A DNA stretch of 64,000 bases, taken from positions 20,773 through 84,772 of the forward strand of contig QANZ01017430.1 of the NCBI GenBank assembly GCA_003254925.1. The letters run 5' to 3'. Position numbers and translations under genes: made by a program. Origin of the DNA: Chamaecrista fasciculata. Taxonomy: Eukaryota > Streptophyta > Magnoliopsida > Fabales > Fabaceae. Positions within the stretch are counted from its first letter, which is position 1. Each line of letters begins with the position of its first letter. Of the stretch, positions 37,001 through 49,500 are shown piece by piece. Below the pieces are notes generated by a model. That model made no database searches. It saw only the letters and a program-made list of their open reading frames with translations, and was not told the DNA's origin.

Positions 37001-38437
37001 TAATAGATATATAGATAATCCTCCATGACCATGACATACCATGAAGCCATCATCAACTATGGAAAATGTGTATATATCATATAGACATAGATATAGATTC
37101 CGAATGAAACTGATCACTTTTGCAGAAGAACCCATTGTGTGAAATTGTAGACAAGAACACAAGACACGCTTTGCTTCCAAAAGGAAAAAGTGACCCGTGG
37201 TTGTGGTATTTAGACAAATAAGAAAAAAGAATAGTACGTAAATATATATATCCATATATGCGAGTGAGCAGCAAGAAACAATAGAGGGAAAGAGGAAAAA
37301 ACAAATGAAAGGGTTAACTATGGTGGTACGTACTTAGGTTTCAACATCGATGTTATTCGATGTAGGTGGAAATGAGGAACAGAGAGACCCCACATGGGTG
37401 AAGGATGATATGTAGAGACGTTGTGAGTCATGGTGAAATACATGAGAAAGGGAAGGAACATTAGAAAAAGCCGAAACACATTAATTAATTAAATTGAAAT
37501 GACAATGCCCAAAAGTATACATGGCCACTGCTTGTGGCTAATGAACACCACAGATCGTATTTATGTCATCCTATTCACTACAAACGACAACCCATCACCA
37601 CATGCATATCCATCTATCCATTCATCCTCGTCACTGCTTCTTCACCTTGCAGCCATACAAGGTTATAATATCACTACATATATATTATTTTAATTTTCGA
37701 GTCTCCAAACAGGTTGGAATTTAGTTTATTTATTCTATTTTTTTAGAAGAGAATAGTAAAAAAAAAAAAAAAAGCTTACAAAGGAAGGGTATTAATTAAT
37801 TATTATTCTTGTAATTAATACATATACATAAATTTTGTATGAATAAAACTTGATTCTTCGTTGAAGAAATAATTATTAATAGAAATTTTTGGATATATGT
37901 TTCCTTCAACTTTAGATCTTTAAGCAACAATATACCTTTTCATTTTCAAGACCCAAAATATCTTCGACAATAATATTCAGCCTCATGATATTTTAGTGGG
38001 GGGTTGATCGCGTTATCGGGAATGCCACATATAAATTAGAAATAAATAATGATGTATACAAGGGAATTAATGAAAAAAAAGTTGGAGCATGTGATAATAC
38101 TACGATAGAAGAGTAGTGAGTTAAATTAAATTAAATATATAATTTGGTAACTAATACGGAATTTCGTGTGGATCGAGTTGATTAATTAAGCGGACATGCA
38201 TGGATTAATTGTAATTGTAAGGAGTAGAGAGGAATATGATAGGCGAAGAGGGAGCTGGAAATAACTGTTAAATGATGGTGTAGTTTGTAGTGTTGTACAA
38301 ATTATGGGAATCCCATTGCATTTTCTAGAGATTGTAACGAAAGGAGCTAGGGATGGATGTGTCGGATAGATCATTGAGCCACGTACGTTCATAGCCAGAC
38401 CAGCCATATCTGGGCAGTCATTGTACGTGTAGTTATT
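34090..38437. other. Gene-free AT-rich spacer
   Basis: No supported gene, RNA gene or complete transposon was seen over about 4.3 kb. Open frames here are short, lack domains and lie in biased sequence. A CT/AT-rich tract at about 34142-34171 and poly-A stretches are the only simple repeats. It separates the MATE array from the MITE-rich region. Confidence 0.5.
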
Positions 38438-38446
38438 TATATAGTA

Positions 38447-38746
38447 TATGTCAAAGTGTATTTTTGATTTTATAATTTTGGTTTAGGTCTCAATTTAATC
38501 TTATAATTTATTTTGTTGCTCATTTGGTCATGTATCACTTTTGGTCCTATATCTTTTGGTTAAGTTACAGAATTGGTCTCATACCTTTGCAAAAAGTTTC
38601 CTCGTTAATCTCACCTGATCTAAAGTTATGAGACTGATTTTGCACCTGACCCAAAGATATGAGACAATTCTGCAACTTAACCAAAAGATAGGGGACCAAT
38701 TCTGCAACCTAACCTAAAGATATGAGACCAAAAGTACATTTTGACC
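38447..38746. mobile_element. Long-arm Mutator-type MITE (TTTTGGTC family)
   Basis: The arms are inverted versions of 'CACTTTTGGTCCTATATCTT' type repeats, and the right end is GTACATTTTGACC. TATATAGTA occurs at 38438-38446 and 38747-38755, an exact 9-bp duplication, although the first few bases of the left end do not match the right end perfectly. No coding sequence. Confidence 0.72.
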
Positions 38747-38809
38747 TATATAGTATATATATGATCGACTATGATGGAATGAGGCTTTTTATATACAGTA
38801 TATATATAA

Positions 38810-39191
38810 GGTCAAAATGCACTTTTAGTCTCATAATTTTTGCTCAGGTTTCAATTTGGTTCCATAACTTTAATTTTTTTGTTGCACTTTTGGTCTCATA
38901 ACTTTGCAAAAAGTTATAGATTTGGTCCCGTATCACTTTTGGTCCTATATCTTTTGGTCAGGTTGCAGAATTGGTTTCATATTTTTTGTAAAAATTTCAC
39001 TGTCAGTCCCACCTGTTTCAAAGATATGGGACCCATTCTGCAATATGACCCAAAGATATGGGACCAAAACTGTAACACGGGACCAAATCTGCAACTTGAA
39101 CAAAAGATATGGACCAAAAGTGCAACAAAAAAAGTTATGAGACCAAATTGAAACCTTAGCAAAAGTTATGAACCAAAAATACACTTTAGCC
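38810..39191. mobile_element. Long-arm Mutator-type MITE with exact 9-bp target duplication
   Basis: The ends GGTCAAAATGCACTTTTAGT and its approximate complement ending in CACTTTAGCC are flanked by TATATATAA at 38801-38809 and 39192-39200. The low-complexity AT duplication is exact but could partly be chance. Overlapping open frames on both strands are the inverted arms, not genes. It is a close relative of the neighbour at 38447-38746. Confidence 0.8.
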
Positions 39192-39507
39192 TATATATAA
39201 TATATTCTCAAAGGAGCAAGCAATTGGTAGTTGAAGTTGAAGCAGCATCCATCAGTTAATTGAATTTCTTCATTCCAATTTTCAAAGATCCGCTACCATT
39301 TTTGATTTTTTTCAACACCTCAAAAGTTGTGATCACACACTAATTATGAATATCTATTTGCCAGTTAATTGCATGCATATAAGGATCCAACAAAATTTTG
39401 TTATATGAATTAAAGAAAACAGAGTTACATCATTATTAATTAAGTAATGACGGCCATAAAATTTTGTATTAAGTAAATAATATTTGAACAATACTTAAAA
39501 CTTATAT

Positions 39508-40103
39508 GGGTAAATTACATTTTGGTACCCTATAGTTTAGCCATATTCCACTTTGGTATCCTGTGGTTTAAAAAGTGACAGATACCTTGTGGTATTTTTC
39601 GTTAACACTTTAGTATCCTGAGCTTTAATTTTGTTAGAAAATTGATCGAAATATTTATGTTTTTAAGGACTAAAACGCCCATAAATATTTAAATATTTTT
39701 AAAATAGTCCTTAAAAACATAAAATTTTAGGTCTTAATAGGACTAGATTGCACAATTTTCCAGAATTGGGACTGTTTTGTAATTATATCTTTTGTCCTAT
39801 ATTTTTCAAATATTATGTTTTGACCCCAAAAAGTTTTTATAGTTTTCATTTCAGTCCCTAAATAATATGTATCCAGAGACCTATTTGTAATTTTCTGAAA
39901 ATATTTAGGATTCAATATGTAATTTTAAAATTATAAAATAGCTTAAGAAATTCCAATTTCTGTTAATTTTCTAACAGAATTAAAGCTTAAAGTACCAAAG
40001 TGTTAACGAAGTACCATAGGATATCAGAATGTCACTTTTAAAACCACAGGGTCCTGAAATAAAATATGGTCAAAACTACAAGATACCAAAGTATAATTTA
40101 CAC
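39508..40103. mobile_element. Older MITE of the GGGTAAATTACA family
   Basis: The left end GGGTAAATTACATTTTGGTA and the right end TACCAAAGTATAATTTACAC are the same termini as the element at 20792-21210. This copy is longer (596 bp) and more diverged. Flanks AACTTATAT and TACTTATTT match at 7 of 9 positions, consistent with an older insertion. Confidence 0.72.
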
Positions 40104-40670
40104 TACTTATTTAGAGCATAAAAAAAATAAGCGTAAAGAAGTCATTAACAGTGGTATGAAAAAACAATCAATTTTCAAATTAGATATAGAAAAGATAGAT
40201 GTTAAATAATAAAAATGGAGGAAGATTAGAGCAGATGGTTAGAGATGGATATACTAAAGAATTTGAATGTAATAGAAAATATAAATGTCTCACAAAAATC
40301 AAAATAGTGACCAATGTGGTTACATTTTGGTTGAAATAGACATTCACATTTGATGTCGTATAATATTTTAAATAGAATTATTTTTAAGAAAAAATACTTA
40401 TGAAAAACAAAAAGAGAAAAGAATAGAAGGTCCCACGGTGTCCGTTGGCTATCCCATTAGGTGGCATGGAGAAGGGCCCATCACAGCCTTGTGTTATTAG
40501 CTAATGACTTATTGGCATTTCATAAATATATATGTGGCTCTCCGGTTTCGCTTCGCTGCTTTGAGTTTCGCCCTCCCTATCCCACGAATTTACAGAAGTG
40601 CCATTTATGTGGAAGCAGTGGGAAATGGCAATAATGAATGAACAAATGAGGGAGGCAAGTAAGACAGAGG

Positions 40671-40823
40671 AACGGATCCCCTTCCATACTGCAGGGCGTG
40701 CGGTGCGGTAGGGCCAATGAGAATGCGTCATGTGGCGTCATATGTGCAGGTGGCGTTACATGGCACATTCCCATTGACCCCTGCCGCACCGCACGCCCAG
40801 CGGTACGGCAGGGATCCAAAGCC
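40671..40823. mobile_element. Short GC-rich fold-back element
   Basis: Inverted arms contain GGATCCC, then CTGCAGGGCGTGCGGTGCGG on the left and the matching CCGCACCGCACGCCC and GGGATCC on the right. A 12-bp direct repeat, GTAAGACAGAGG, flanks it at 40659-40670 and 40824-40835, suggesting insertion with a long target duplication. It is 153 bp long and GC-rich in an AT-rich region. A Mutator-type MITE is likeliest. The overlapping open frames on the minus strand are not supported. Confidence 0.7.
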
Positions 40824-41323
40824 GTAAGACAGAGGCCAAATTAAAGGGAGTGAAGATACAAATTGAGTATGGGTATATAACTATTAATATCTCGGACAGA
40901 AGAAGCAACACGAAGACGGCAAGTGTCTGTTTTGTATCCCACAATACTCATTTTTGGGGTAACACACAAATTCAATTTTGCCCATTACTCCCTCTTTTGG
41001 GTTAATCAATCCAAACACACTGTCCCTACCCTTCTTTATAATTAATACTCCCCTTCTCCATACCCATCCCTTCTTTAAGTTCTTTTCTTTTTTTCTTTCT
41101 TTCTCTTACTTTACAAATGGTAATATATCTAGTATGTAAGACAGTTTTGTTTAACCTTCTGTCTTTTCTACTTTCCCTTTTTTCTCTCACTCAATCACTT
41201 TGGACTTTGCGTTTCCGTCCAAGGTTTGTTCAACCATCAACCAAATTATTGATTACCCTACCTCACGTGCCCCATTTCAAAATTAATTAATTAACAAGAA
41301 TAATAATAATAACTTATATTTTA

Positions 41324-41541
41324 GGCTAAAATACACTTTTGGTCTCATAACTTTGGCAAAATTCTCAATTTGGTTCATAACTTTTTTTTTGTTACAATTT
41401 TAGTCTCATAACTTCTGAAATCAGCTTGAGACCAACGGTGAGACGTTTTCAGAAGTTATGAGACCAAAATTATAACAAAAATGTTATTTGATCAAATTGA
41501 AACTTTTATCAAAATTATGAGACAAAAAATACACTTTAACA
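41324..41541. mobile_element. Short long-arm MITE (TTTTGGTCTCATAAC family)
   Basis: The left end GGCTAAAATACACTTTTGGT and the right end ACAAAAAATACACTTTAACA are approximate inverted repeats with 'GTCTCATAACTT' sub-repeats. Flanks TATATTTTA (41315-41323) and TATACTTTA (41542-41550) match at 8 of 9. It belongs with the elements at 38447-39191. Confidence 0.75.
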
Positions 41542-41872
41542 TATACTTTATAAAGTATGATTTTTTTTTCTCATATTTATATTTTAAACTACCAGTTAAG
41601 TGTAAGTTGTATTTCCAATTTTGTTTTGATTAATTATATTCTTAAATTTTATATTTCACTCAATTATGTACCTATAACATTCATTTTTCTTTGTCAATTG
41701 TACATAAAAATATTAACGTCAATATTTTTCATTAACAATTAAAATGACGTCAAGTCTTACTGGGATATAACCGAATCGAATATAAAATTTTAAAGATATA
41801 ATTTACCACACAAAATAATTATAGATACAACTAATACTTACCCTAAAGTTTGAAGATACTAAGGGTGCGTTT

Positions 41873-42677
41873 GGCTTACAAATACAATGTCATTATAATC
41901 CCATTACAATTTCATTATCCCCATTTTCATTACATAACTTAAGCTACAGTGCTATTTGGGTGTTTGTTTTTCAATTATAAAGTCATTACAAAAATTACAC
42001 TTCATTACCAACTCATTTCATTACATATTTCATACCCAATTACTAACATACCCCTACTCAAATACCTATAATTACCTATACTCTAATACAAATATAAAAA
42101 AACTATTTAGCAAAATAGTAATTTTCAATACCCTCATTTATTACACTTACAACTTTCTCTCTNAATCGTTGATAAATGCAATTTTTTACGGGTTAAGAGA
42201 TATATTTCATTTTCGTAAGGACCGATTCCTTCAATTTATATAAAATCATAGACCAAATTGTAGGTTTTTAATAATTTTCATGTTATTTACATTTTGGTCC
42301 TTTCATTTCATTACATAATACTACTCCAACCTTCATTACAAAAATTCACATCTAGCACAAATTTCGAGACAATTTCATTACCATTTCATTTCATAACTAC
42401 CACAATCAAAAAGTCAACATATTATTTTTTTTTCTATCTATTTCCATTATCAATTATCAATTCTACCCCTATACAATTTTAAAAAACCCATACAATTATT
42501 TCAACCAACCACAATCATTACATACCCATTTTCATAATTTCACATCCAATTTTTTTCATTACATCTCAAACTTATCCAAACACCATTTTTATTACCATTT
42601 CAATACATAATTTTCTCATTACCATTTCATTACATAATTTTCTCATTTCATTACATACTTCTCACCCAAACACACCC
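41873..42677 (+). mobile_element. PIF/Harbinger-like MITE with TAA duplication, copy 1
   Basis: The ends GGGTGCGTTTGG and CCAAACACACCC are inverted repeats flanked by TAA at 41870-41872 and 42678-42680. The interior is made of repeated 'CATTTCATTACATA' phrases. An N at about 42163 marks a join that hides internal sequence present in the copies at 60283-61357 and 63285-63958. Open frames inside (41956-42243, 42294-42482) are repeat artefacts. Confidence 0.82.
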
Positions 42678-43389
42678 TAAAACTACTTTTTGCCTATTTT
42701 CTTCTACCCGCCCATTTCACAAATCAGTAATCATACCAAGTTGGTTCATTGTGGTTTGTGGATTTCTGGTATGTGCTATTATTTGTTTCATCTTCAACTT
42801 TACTTATTAATTATTAACTTAAATCATTTTTTGTCAATTGTATGTCGCTTGAGAATTTTAAAATATTTTTTTCAGTAGTATGACTTTCGACATGATGAGA
42901 ATTATAGAAGTAGATCCCCATCAGACCACTCCTTTCACAAATATAATCATTTACGAATCATGGTTATGTATTTTATTAGTTCCCAAAATAATTATCAAAG
43001 ATTAGTCTTAACTCAAAAACATTTGTATCATAGGCCAATAATAATTTAGAGCCGTCAAAACGAGCAAGGATTAGTGGGCTGGCTCGTTTAATCCATCAAA
43101 ATTGGCGAGTCGGGTTGAGAAAATTTGACTCGCAAAAAATCTTAGCTCGAGTGGATTGGTTCACTTAACTCACAGCTCGTGGTGGGCTAGCTTGAGTAAG
43201 CTAGCGAGTTAGCAAGCCAACCTATTTTATTTTTTTTAAAAAAATTAAACCCTAAAATATCTTCTAAGCTCTTTGCTTCTTTTTCATTTTCACTTGAAAT
43301 TTTATAATTCACTTTCCTCATTAAAAATTATTGATATTTTTATTTTAAAAAAATGAAAAAAATAATTGAAAAAAAAAAAAGTTGGTGGN

Positions 43390-43530
43390 CATTTTAAAAC
43401 TATAGTACAAAATTAATAATAAGAGGAAAATTATTATTTGATCCCTTCTTTTTTACTGAGTTAACAATTTAGTCCCCCATTTATTTTACATACATATTTG
43501 CATGCCTGTTAGGGCACCCAAAGCCTCTAA
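43390..43530 (+). mobile_element. Helitron 3' end (plus orientation)
   Basis: It ends in a degenerate hairpin (GCATGCCTGTTAGGGCACCC), then AAAGCCTCTAA with T as the next base: the CTRR/T pattern of Helitron 3' termini. The preceding 140 bp are the reverse complement of 1380-1523. The N at 43389 cuts off the 5' side. Confidence 0.65.
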
Positions 43531-45640
43531 TATATGTATATGAATTAGATGCATTAAAAGCACATGCTTCCACCATTGCAATCATGTAACGTAATTATGT
43601 CCAATCAAATCGGTCTCAAAGCTTATACTGATTAGCCAGCTCACTCCATATGCAAACTTAGCCATAGTGCAAATCGCTGATTCAATGATGTGGTCAGCAC
43701 CACTAGGATAATCATTTGCAGCAACTCAAATTCTAAAATAGAAAACTTCAAGTTTTTTTCTTTAATTGTACCACAAGGTTAAACAAAACCGTCTTACGTA
43801 ACATTTTGATACTTTTAAAAAAATAGAACCAAGTAACAAATCATAAATGAACAGGTACTAAAGTGAAATTGCTCCATAAAACTAGGTAATAAAATGTTAA
43901 TGATGCAACGAATAAGATACCAAAATATCACTTTTGAAAAAATAAAATAACAAAATGTTAATGGTGTAAAGAATAGAGTACCAAAATGTCACTTTTGAAA
44001 TAATAGAATACTAAAATAAAATTAATTTATAAAATAAGATACCAAAGTGTAATTTATTTCACTGCCAAATTACAAATAAGGTATCATAATTTCTTTTTCT
44101 GCTTTCCATACTTGTTTTTAATGGATGATCATATTGTAGCATCATCAATGCTAAATTGGTCTCATTTTAATTTATCATCTTTTTAACCGATGAAAGCATT
44201 GATTTGAAGTGGACCCCATAAGTATGGGTTGATACTTTGATTAAATTGAAGAAGCATATAATTAAACCAGACTCCTATTTCTTATATTGATTTGGCCTCT
44301 CTTTATTTCTTTTCCTCCTAATTTTGTGAGTGATACCTGATATACAATATTTAAAATTGAATACCGACTTTATTTATTCGAGACGGTGTGTGGAACAAAT
44401 AACTATGTATTCTTTTTTTTTTTTGGATTCTTGTTACAGTTGTTAAAACAGTACAACTCGATTCATATGACTTGCACCAAAGTAAATCGGCCCATTTTAT
44501 TCATATTTTAAATGAGTTCAGAATTTGTAACCTTAACTGGTTTAAAATGGATTAACAAGTAAAACAAATAAAAACAGGCTCACAAGTTATCCATACGCAA
44601 CCAAATAAAAAATCTCCTCAAGCCATCCCAACCCTTATTTTATTGTTGATACTTTCATAACTCAATCAGCCAAAATTATGAGTAAACCGACTCAACTTGA
44701 GTTGACATCATTTTGACAATTCTAATTCTTTTCAACCCCTTGCTCTAATTCATAAAACTAATGAAATTAATAGATGAGAGATAACTTGTAATTATTAAAA
44801 AAAGATAGTTAGCTTTGCTTACTGAATAGTGTACGGGTAATGAATACTAAGATGTATTATAAAATTCCACATTTTTTTTTCATTCAAACAATAAACACAA
44901 AGAAGGCCCCACCTACGCAAGTCTCATTGTTCCTATATATAGTTGGTAAGATCATGGAGTATATGAGAGTGGAAAAAGAAAGAAATTAAAGGAATATGAC
45001 CCTCAACTGCCAGATTAACACAGTTTAACTAAATGAACACTGAAATATTGGTAGCTATACTGGAAAACTTAACAAACTCCTACATCTCATATGAACTCTT
45101 AAGTCTTAACCTTCTGTTTCTTGGTTTCATACCAATTTCATGCAAAGCCGTCAATCCTCTGGACCACCTGCACTTAATGCAATGTTATGGAATTTTCATC
45201 AGAGTACAGTTGAGAGCAGCAAGAATGGCATATTGGTTATTGTAGGAAAACTCAAGGGCAAGCTTTCGTGGATGGTGTATTTTATATTAAGCTCTGGACT
45301 GGAATTGTAAAAGTCATCCATTTCTGATGGCGATATTCTTACATCATCTTCTTCTTCCTCTCAGTATTTTCATGTAACCTTCTTGTTATTCTTTTTTCCT
45401 TCTTTAAGTATTTTTAGTTAATAAGAAAATCATCTTCAAAAAAAAAATCTTTTTTAAAGAAAAATTTGCATTGGCAATGATGAGAAAAGGAAGCACGAGT
45501 GATCGCAGGATAAAGGATTGCATTTGCACGCTGGGTGGATTGTATTAATCCATAGCACCAAACAAAACCCTCTAAAATCATATATTCGTCTTCCAAATAA
45601 CAGGGCAAAAAAAAAAAAGTTAGGGATTATTAAGGTCGAA
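43531..45640. other. Gene-free spacer with a decayed MITE
   Basis: About 43769-44066 holds several 'ATACCAAAATGTCACTTTTG' sub-repeats ending in 'ACCAAAGTGTAATTTATT'. This marks a decayed minus-orientation copy of the GGGTAAATTACA MITE family. The remainder is AT-rich with no gene recognised. The open frame at 45033-45245 has no domain. Confidence 0.5.
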
Positions 45641-45996
45641 TTTTGCGACGAATGATTGTGAGTTTCTCAATTGGGAGAGTATCCAGATGCCCTTCAAGTG
45701 TTACCACAGGTTTCGACCACAACCCTTTCTTTCTTTATTTATTTTATCGAGTATTTCTAATTCTAGAAAGATGATCGCTTGCTGAGCTGTGTGTGGAGTT
45801 TATTTTGCTGCGACCGTGTCTGCAATTTGATTGACTTCTGAATTTTGAGGGATTTGCATTGCCCTTCCTTCGATTATTTTCCCTTTGTTTAAATGTCCAA
45901 ATCACATGGGGTACGACAATTTGACTGAAAGGACACGACTTTGGAGTGTTTGATCTTCTGGGTTTCCTGTCAATTGACCAATTATGTTATAAAATA

Positions 45997-46319
45997 CCTC
46001 TTATTAAACTATTATATATTATTCCTCTCCCACAACTAAGCTCTTGGTTTTCCTTCCCTCGTGGAACTTCTACTACATCTTCTCTCCTCCAAGAAAATTC
46101 TATCTTTTACATATTTATTTATTTGTCTTCCTGAGAGTTTGTGAACTGACTCTCTGANCCTCTTATTAAACTATTATATATTATTCCTCTCCCACAACTA
46201 AGCTCTTGGTTTTCCTTCCCTCGTGGAACTTCTACTACATCTTCTCTCCTCCAAGAAAATTCTATCTTTTACATATTTATTTATTTGTCTTCCTGAGAGT
46301 TTGTGAACTGACTCTCTGA
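45997..46319. repeat. 160-bp direct duplication joined by a single N
   Basis: Positions 45997-46156 and 46158-46319 are identical as far as I can read, separated only by the N at 46157. It lies in the probable 5' untranslated or first-intron region of the NPH3 gene. The pattern matches the join at 3727 and is most simply an assembly artefact. Confidence 0.85.
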
Positions 46320-46556
46320 GGCCTGTCGGTTCATTTTCCAGTTGGGCTCGCTTGTGGGAGAATTATTACAGGCAATAAGTGATCTTCACTTTGGTATTTT
46401 GTGCAGACCCTTGTTTAACTAGCTTTTTGGTCTGGCATCGTACTTGTGGTTTCTGCAATACTATTGAGAGAAGTTAAAGCTGACTGAATTATGCAAAAGT
46501 TATTGCAGAGAAACACATGAATTAGAATAGAGGAATTATAGAAAAGTTTGACAGAC

Positions 46557-49500
46557 ATGAAGTTTATGAAACTGGGATCTCGTCCTGATACCTTCTACAC
46601 CGCAGAAGCAGTAAGGTAAGACATTATCAACTAATTTGGGAGTTTCTTCTTTGAATGTGTATCTCTTTTGTGAAAATAATACAAGCTTCTTTTTCTTTGT
46701 ATCCAGGTCAGTCTCTTCTGAAGTATCTAGCGACCTAATAATCCAAGTGAAAGGAAATAGATTTCTTCTTCACAAGGTTCACATGCTCCCTTAAACTTTT
46801 TTAAATTTAGAATTTTTTTTTCATTCCTATTGCTACCTCTTATGTATCTCTGAAGTTCATGCTGATGCTGTTCAGTTTCCTCTACTGTCCAAATGTTTTC
46901 GGCTGCAAAGGTTATGCTCAGAATCTCCTGACTCGTCTCCTCACCAAATAGTCCAACTCCCTGATTTCCCTGGTGGAGTGGAGGCATTTGAATTGTGTGC
47001 AAAGTTCTGCTATGGCATCACCATCACTCTAAGTGCCTACAACGTTGTAGCTGCAAGATGTGCTGCAGAATACCTTCAAATGACAGAGGATGTTGAGAAA
47101 GGAAACCTGATTTACAAAATTGAGGTTTTCTTCAACTCCTGCATTCTTCATGGTTGGAAGGACTCTATTGTGGCTCTTCAGACCACAAAAGCATTGCCTT
47201 TGTGGTCAGAGGAATTGGGAATCACAAGCAGGTGCATTGAAGCTATTGCCTTAAAAGTGTCAAGAAACCCCTCAAAGGTGAGTTTGTCACACAGCCATTC
47301 CAGAAGGGTTAAGGATAATGATGTATCTTGTAATGATGGAACAGAAAGTCAGAGACATAAATCATCAGCAAGCAAAGGATGGTGGGCTGAAGATGTAGCA
47401 GAATTGAGCATAGACCTCTTCTGGAGAACCATGATAGCAATTAAATCAGGTGGGAAGATGCCCTCTAATCTCATAGGGGATGTACTTAAGATTTATGCAT
47501 CTAGATGGCTACCCTACGTATCATCAAAGAATGGGCATGTCAATATTAATAAGCAAGCAAATTCTGGTTCTGATAATTCAGACTCAGCAAATGAAAGAAC
47601 CTCGAAGCATCGCCTGCTTTTGGAATCAATAGTAAGCTTGCTTCCTTCAGAGAAAGGTGCTGTTTCTTGTAGTTTCCTTCTTAAACTCTTGAAGGCAGCC
47701 AATATTCTCAATGCTTCTTCCTCTTCTAAGATGGAATTAGCTAGAAGAGTAGGATTTCAGTTAGAGGAGGCCACAGTGAATGATCTTTTGATACCTACAG
47801 TGTCTTGCACAAGTGATACACTCTATGATGTTGAGATGGTGATGACTATATTGGAACAATTTATGTTTCAAGGTCAGAGTCCCCCAACTAGTCCTCCAAG
47901 ATCAAAGCTTGGCTTTGAAAGAAGAAGGTCTCGTTCAGCAGAAAATATAGACTTTGAATTCCAGGAGAGTAGGAGGTCTTCTTCAGCATCTCATAGCTCA
48001 AAATTGAAGGTGGCAAAGCTTGTAGATAGGTATCTTCAAGAGGTTGCTAGAGATGTGAACTTGCCTTTGTCAAAGTTCATAGCGATTGCTGAAACTATAC
48101 CAGATTTTGCAAGACATGATCATGATGATCTCTACAGAGCTATTGACATCTATCTTAAGGTAAAAAATTATTGATTTTTTTTGTTTTCTTTTCCATATTA
48201 CTTCATTTTCTCTTCTTTGCCAGCATTTTCCATATTAGAGAAGGTGAACGTGTTTCGTTTTCACATTTTAGGATGTGGGACACAGTTAGTGGATAACCAA
48301 CCATCTTGACTCAAAAACCTTGTCTTATTCAACATTTATTGGCGGTTAGGTGCAGTCTGACCCACCAGAAATTTAGCTTCAATAATTCCACCATCTTAGC
48401 AAATATATCTGTACTTTTTATCCAGGCGTCTGTGAATTCACCTGGCTAAAAACAAACAAGAAAAAATTTGTCACTGAAAGCTGTTGTAGAGTGACATCAT
48501 ATTGTTACTTCAATGTCCAGTAGATGGGGAGAAAAGAAAAAGGGAAAACGTGTTCTTTAGTCCTTTACATTATTAATTTGTGTGTCTCCCTCATTTTCCA
48601 TGATTCATTGACTCTTCATGCACCGAAATTACACCTCGCAGAACTCTTCTATAATGTAATATGTCTGGCTGCCAGTTTAGTCAAACCTGTAGAAACTAGG
48701 CCAAGGAAGAAAAGAAATAATAAGAGAACCATTACATAAAATTTTGATACAGGAATTTATAAATAAATATCTGAAAGTTCAAATTACACTCTTTAATTTT
48801 TAAAAGTTGTAAAACCAATAAACTCAAAGTCCTTTTAATTTTACAAATTAGTCTTAAAATTTGACTTAAAAAACTAAGTTGTATTGTCTTCATAACTTTT
48901 AAAGACTAAAATGTGTAAATTAGACTTATGTATTGAGTTGTCAACTCGTAGATCTTTCTAGTCCTGACTTGTACATTACTAAAGTTTCTATATTTTTTTT
49001 TGAACTGAAACACCCAGGCTCATCCGGAACTCAACAAGAGTGAAAGGAAGAGACTATGTAGAATCCTTGACTGCAAAAAACTGTCCATGGAGGCCTGCAT
49101 GCATGCGGCCCAGAATGAGCTTCTTCCCTTAAGGGTGGTTGTCCAAGTTCTCTTCTTTGAGCAAGCTCGAGCCGCGGCAGCTGGTGGCGGAAAAGTGACT
49201 GACCTGCCAAGCAACATCAAGGCTCTACTTACTGCACATGGCATTGACCCATCAAAACACACAGCTCCATTACATGCAGAAGATCAATGGAGTATGTCTG
49301 GCTTCAAGTCACCAAAGTCTGGGACTTCAACACTAAGGATGAAGCTAGCTGAGGAGGATGACTTAGAAGAGAATGTCATGCCCCAGGATGGAATTGGAAG
49401 AACTTCCAAGTTTAAGGCTTTCTGTGCTCTTCCTTCTCAACCTAAAAGAATGCTTAGTAAGCTATGGCCAAACAATAGAAGCACCACTGAGAGGAAATGA
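46557..49500 (+). CDS. BTB/POZ-NPH3 family protein (At1g67900-like)
   Basis: NPH3/RPT2-like proteins are plant adaptors, generally for CUL3 ubiquitin ligases or phototropin and auxin-transport signalling at the plasma membrane. Exons are 46557-46615, 46707-46776, 46876-48159 and 49018-49500, with GT-AG introns and continuous phase, giving 631 aa. The N-terminus [20 protein letters not shown] is the family start. A BTB domain follows (about residues 25-110; [17 protein letters not shown]). The NPH3 domain runs from about 212 (WWAEDVAEL) through MELARRV and the [39 protein letters not shown] block. A serine-rich basic stretch ([20 protein letters not shown]) precedes the last part. The C-terminus is hydrophilic. 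From memory it is closest to Arabidopsis At1g67900, which has nearly the same length. All key blocks are present and I see no damage. Confidence 0.95.

Noticed and set aside
40501-40944. Minus-strand open frames around the GC-rich fold-back
   Set aside because: They cross a transposon-like inverted repeat and its flanks. No domain and no start context of interest.
41956-42482. Open frames rich in Ile/Tyr/Phe
   Set aside because: They are built from CATTTCATTACATA repeats of a PIF-like element, and one crosses an N join.
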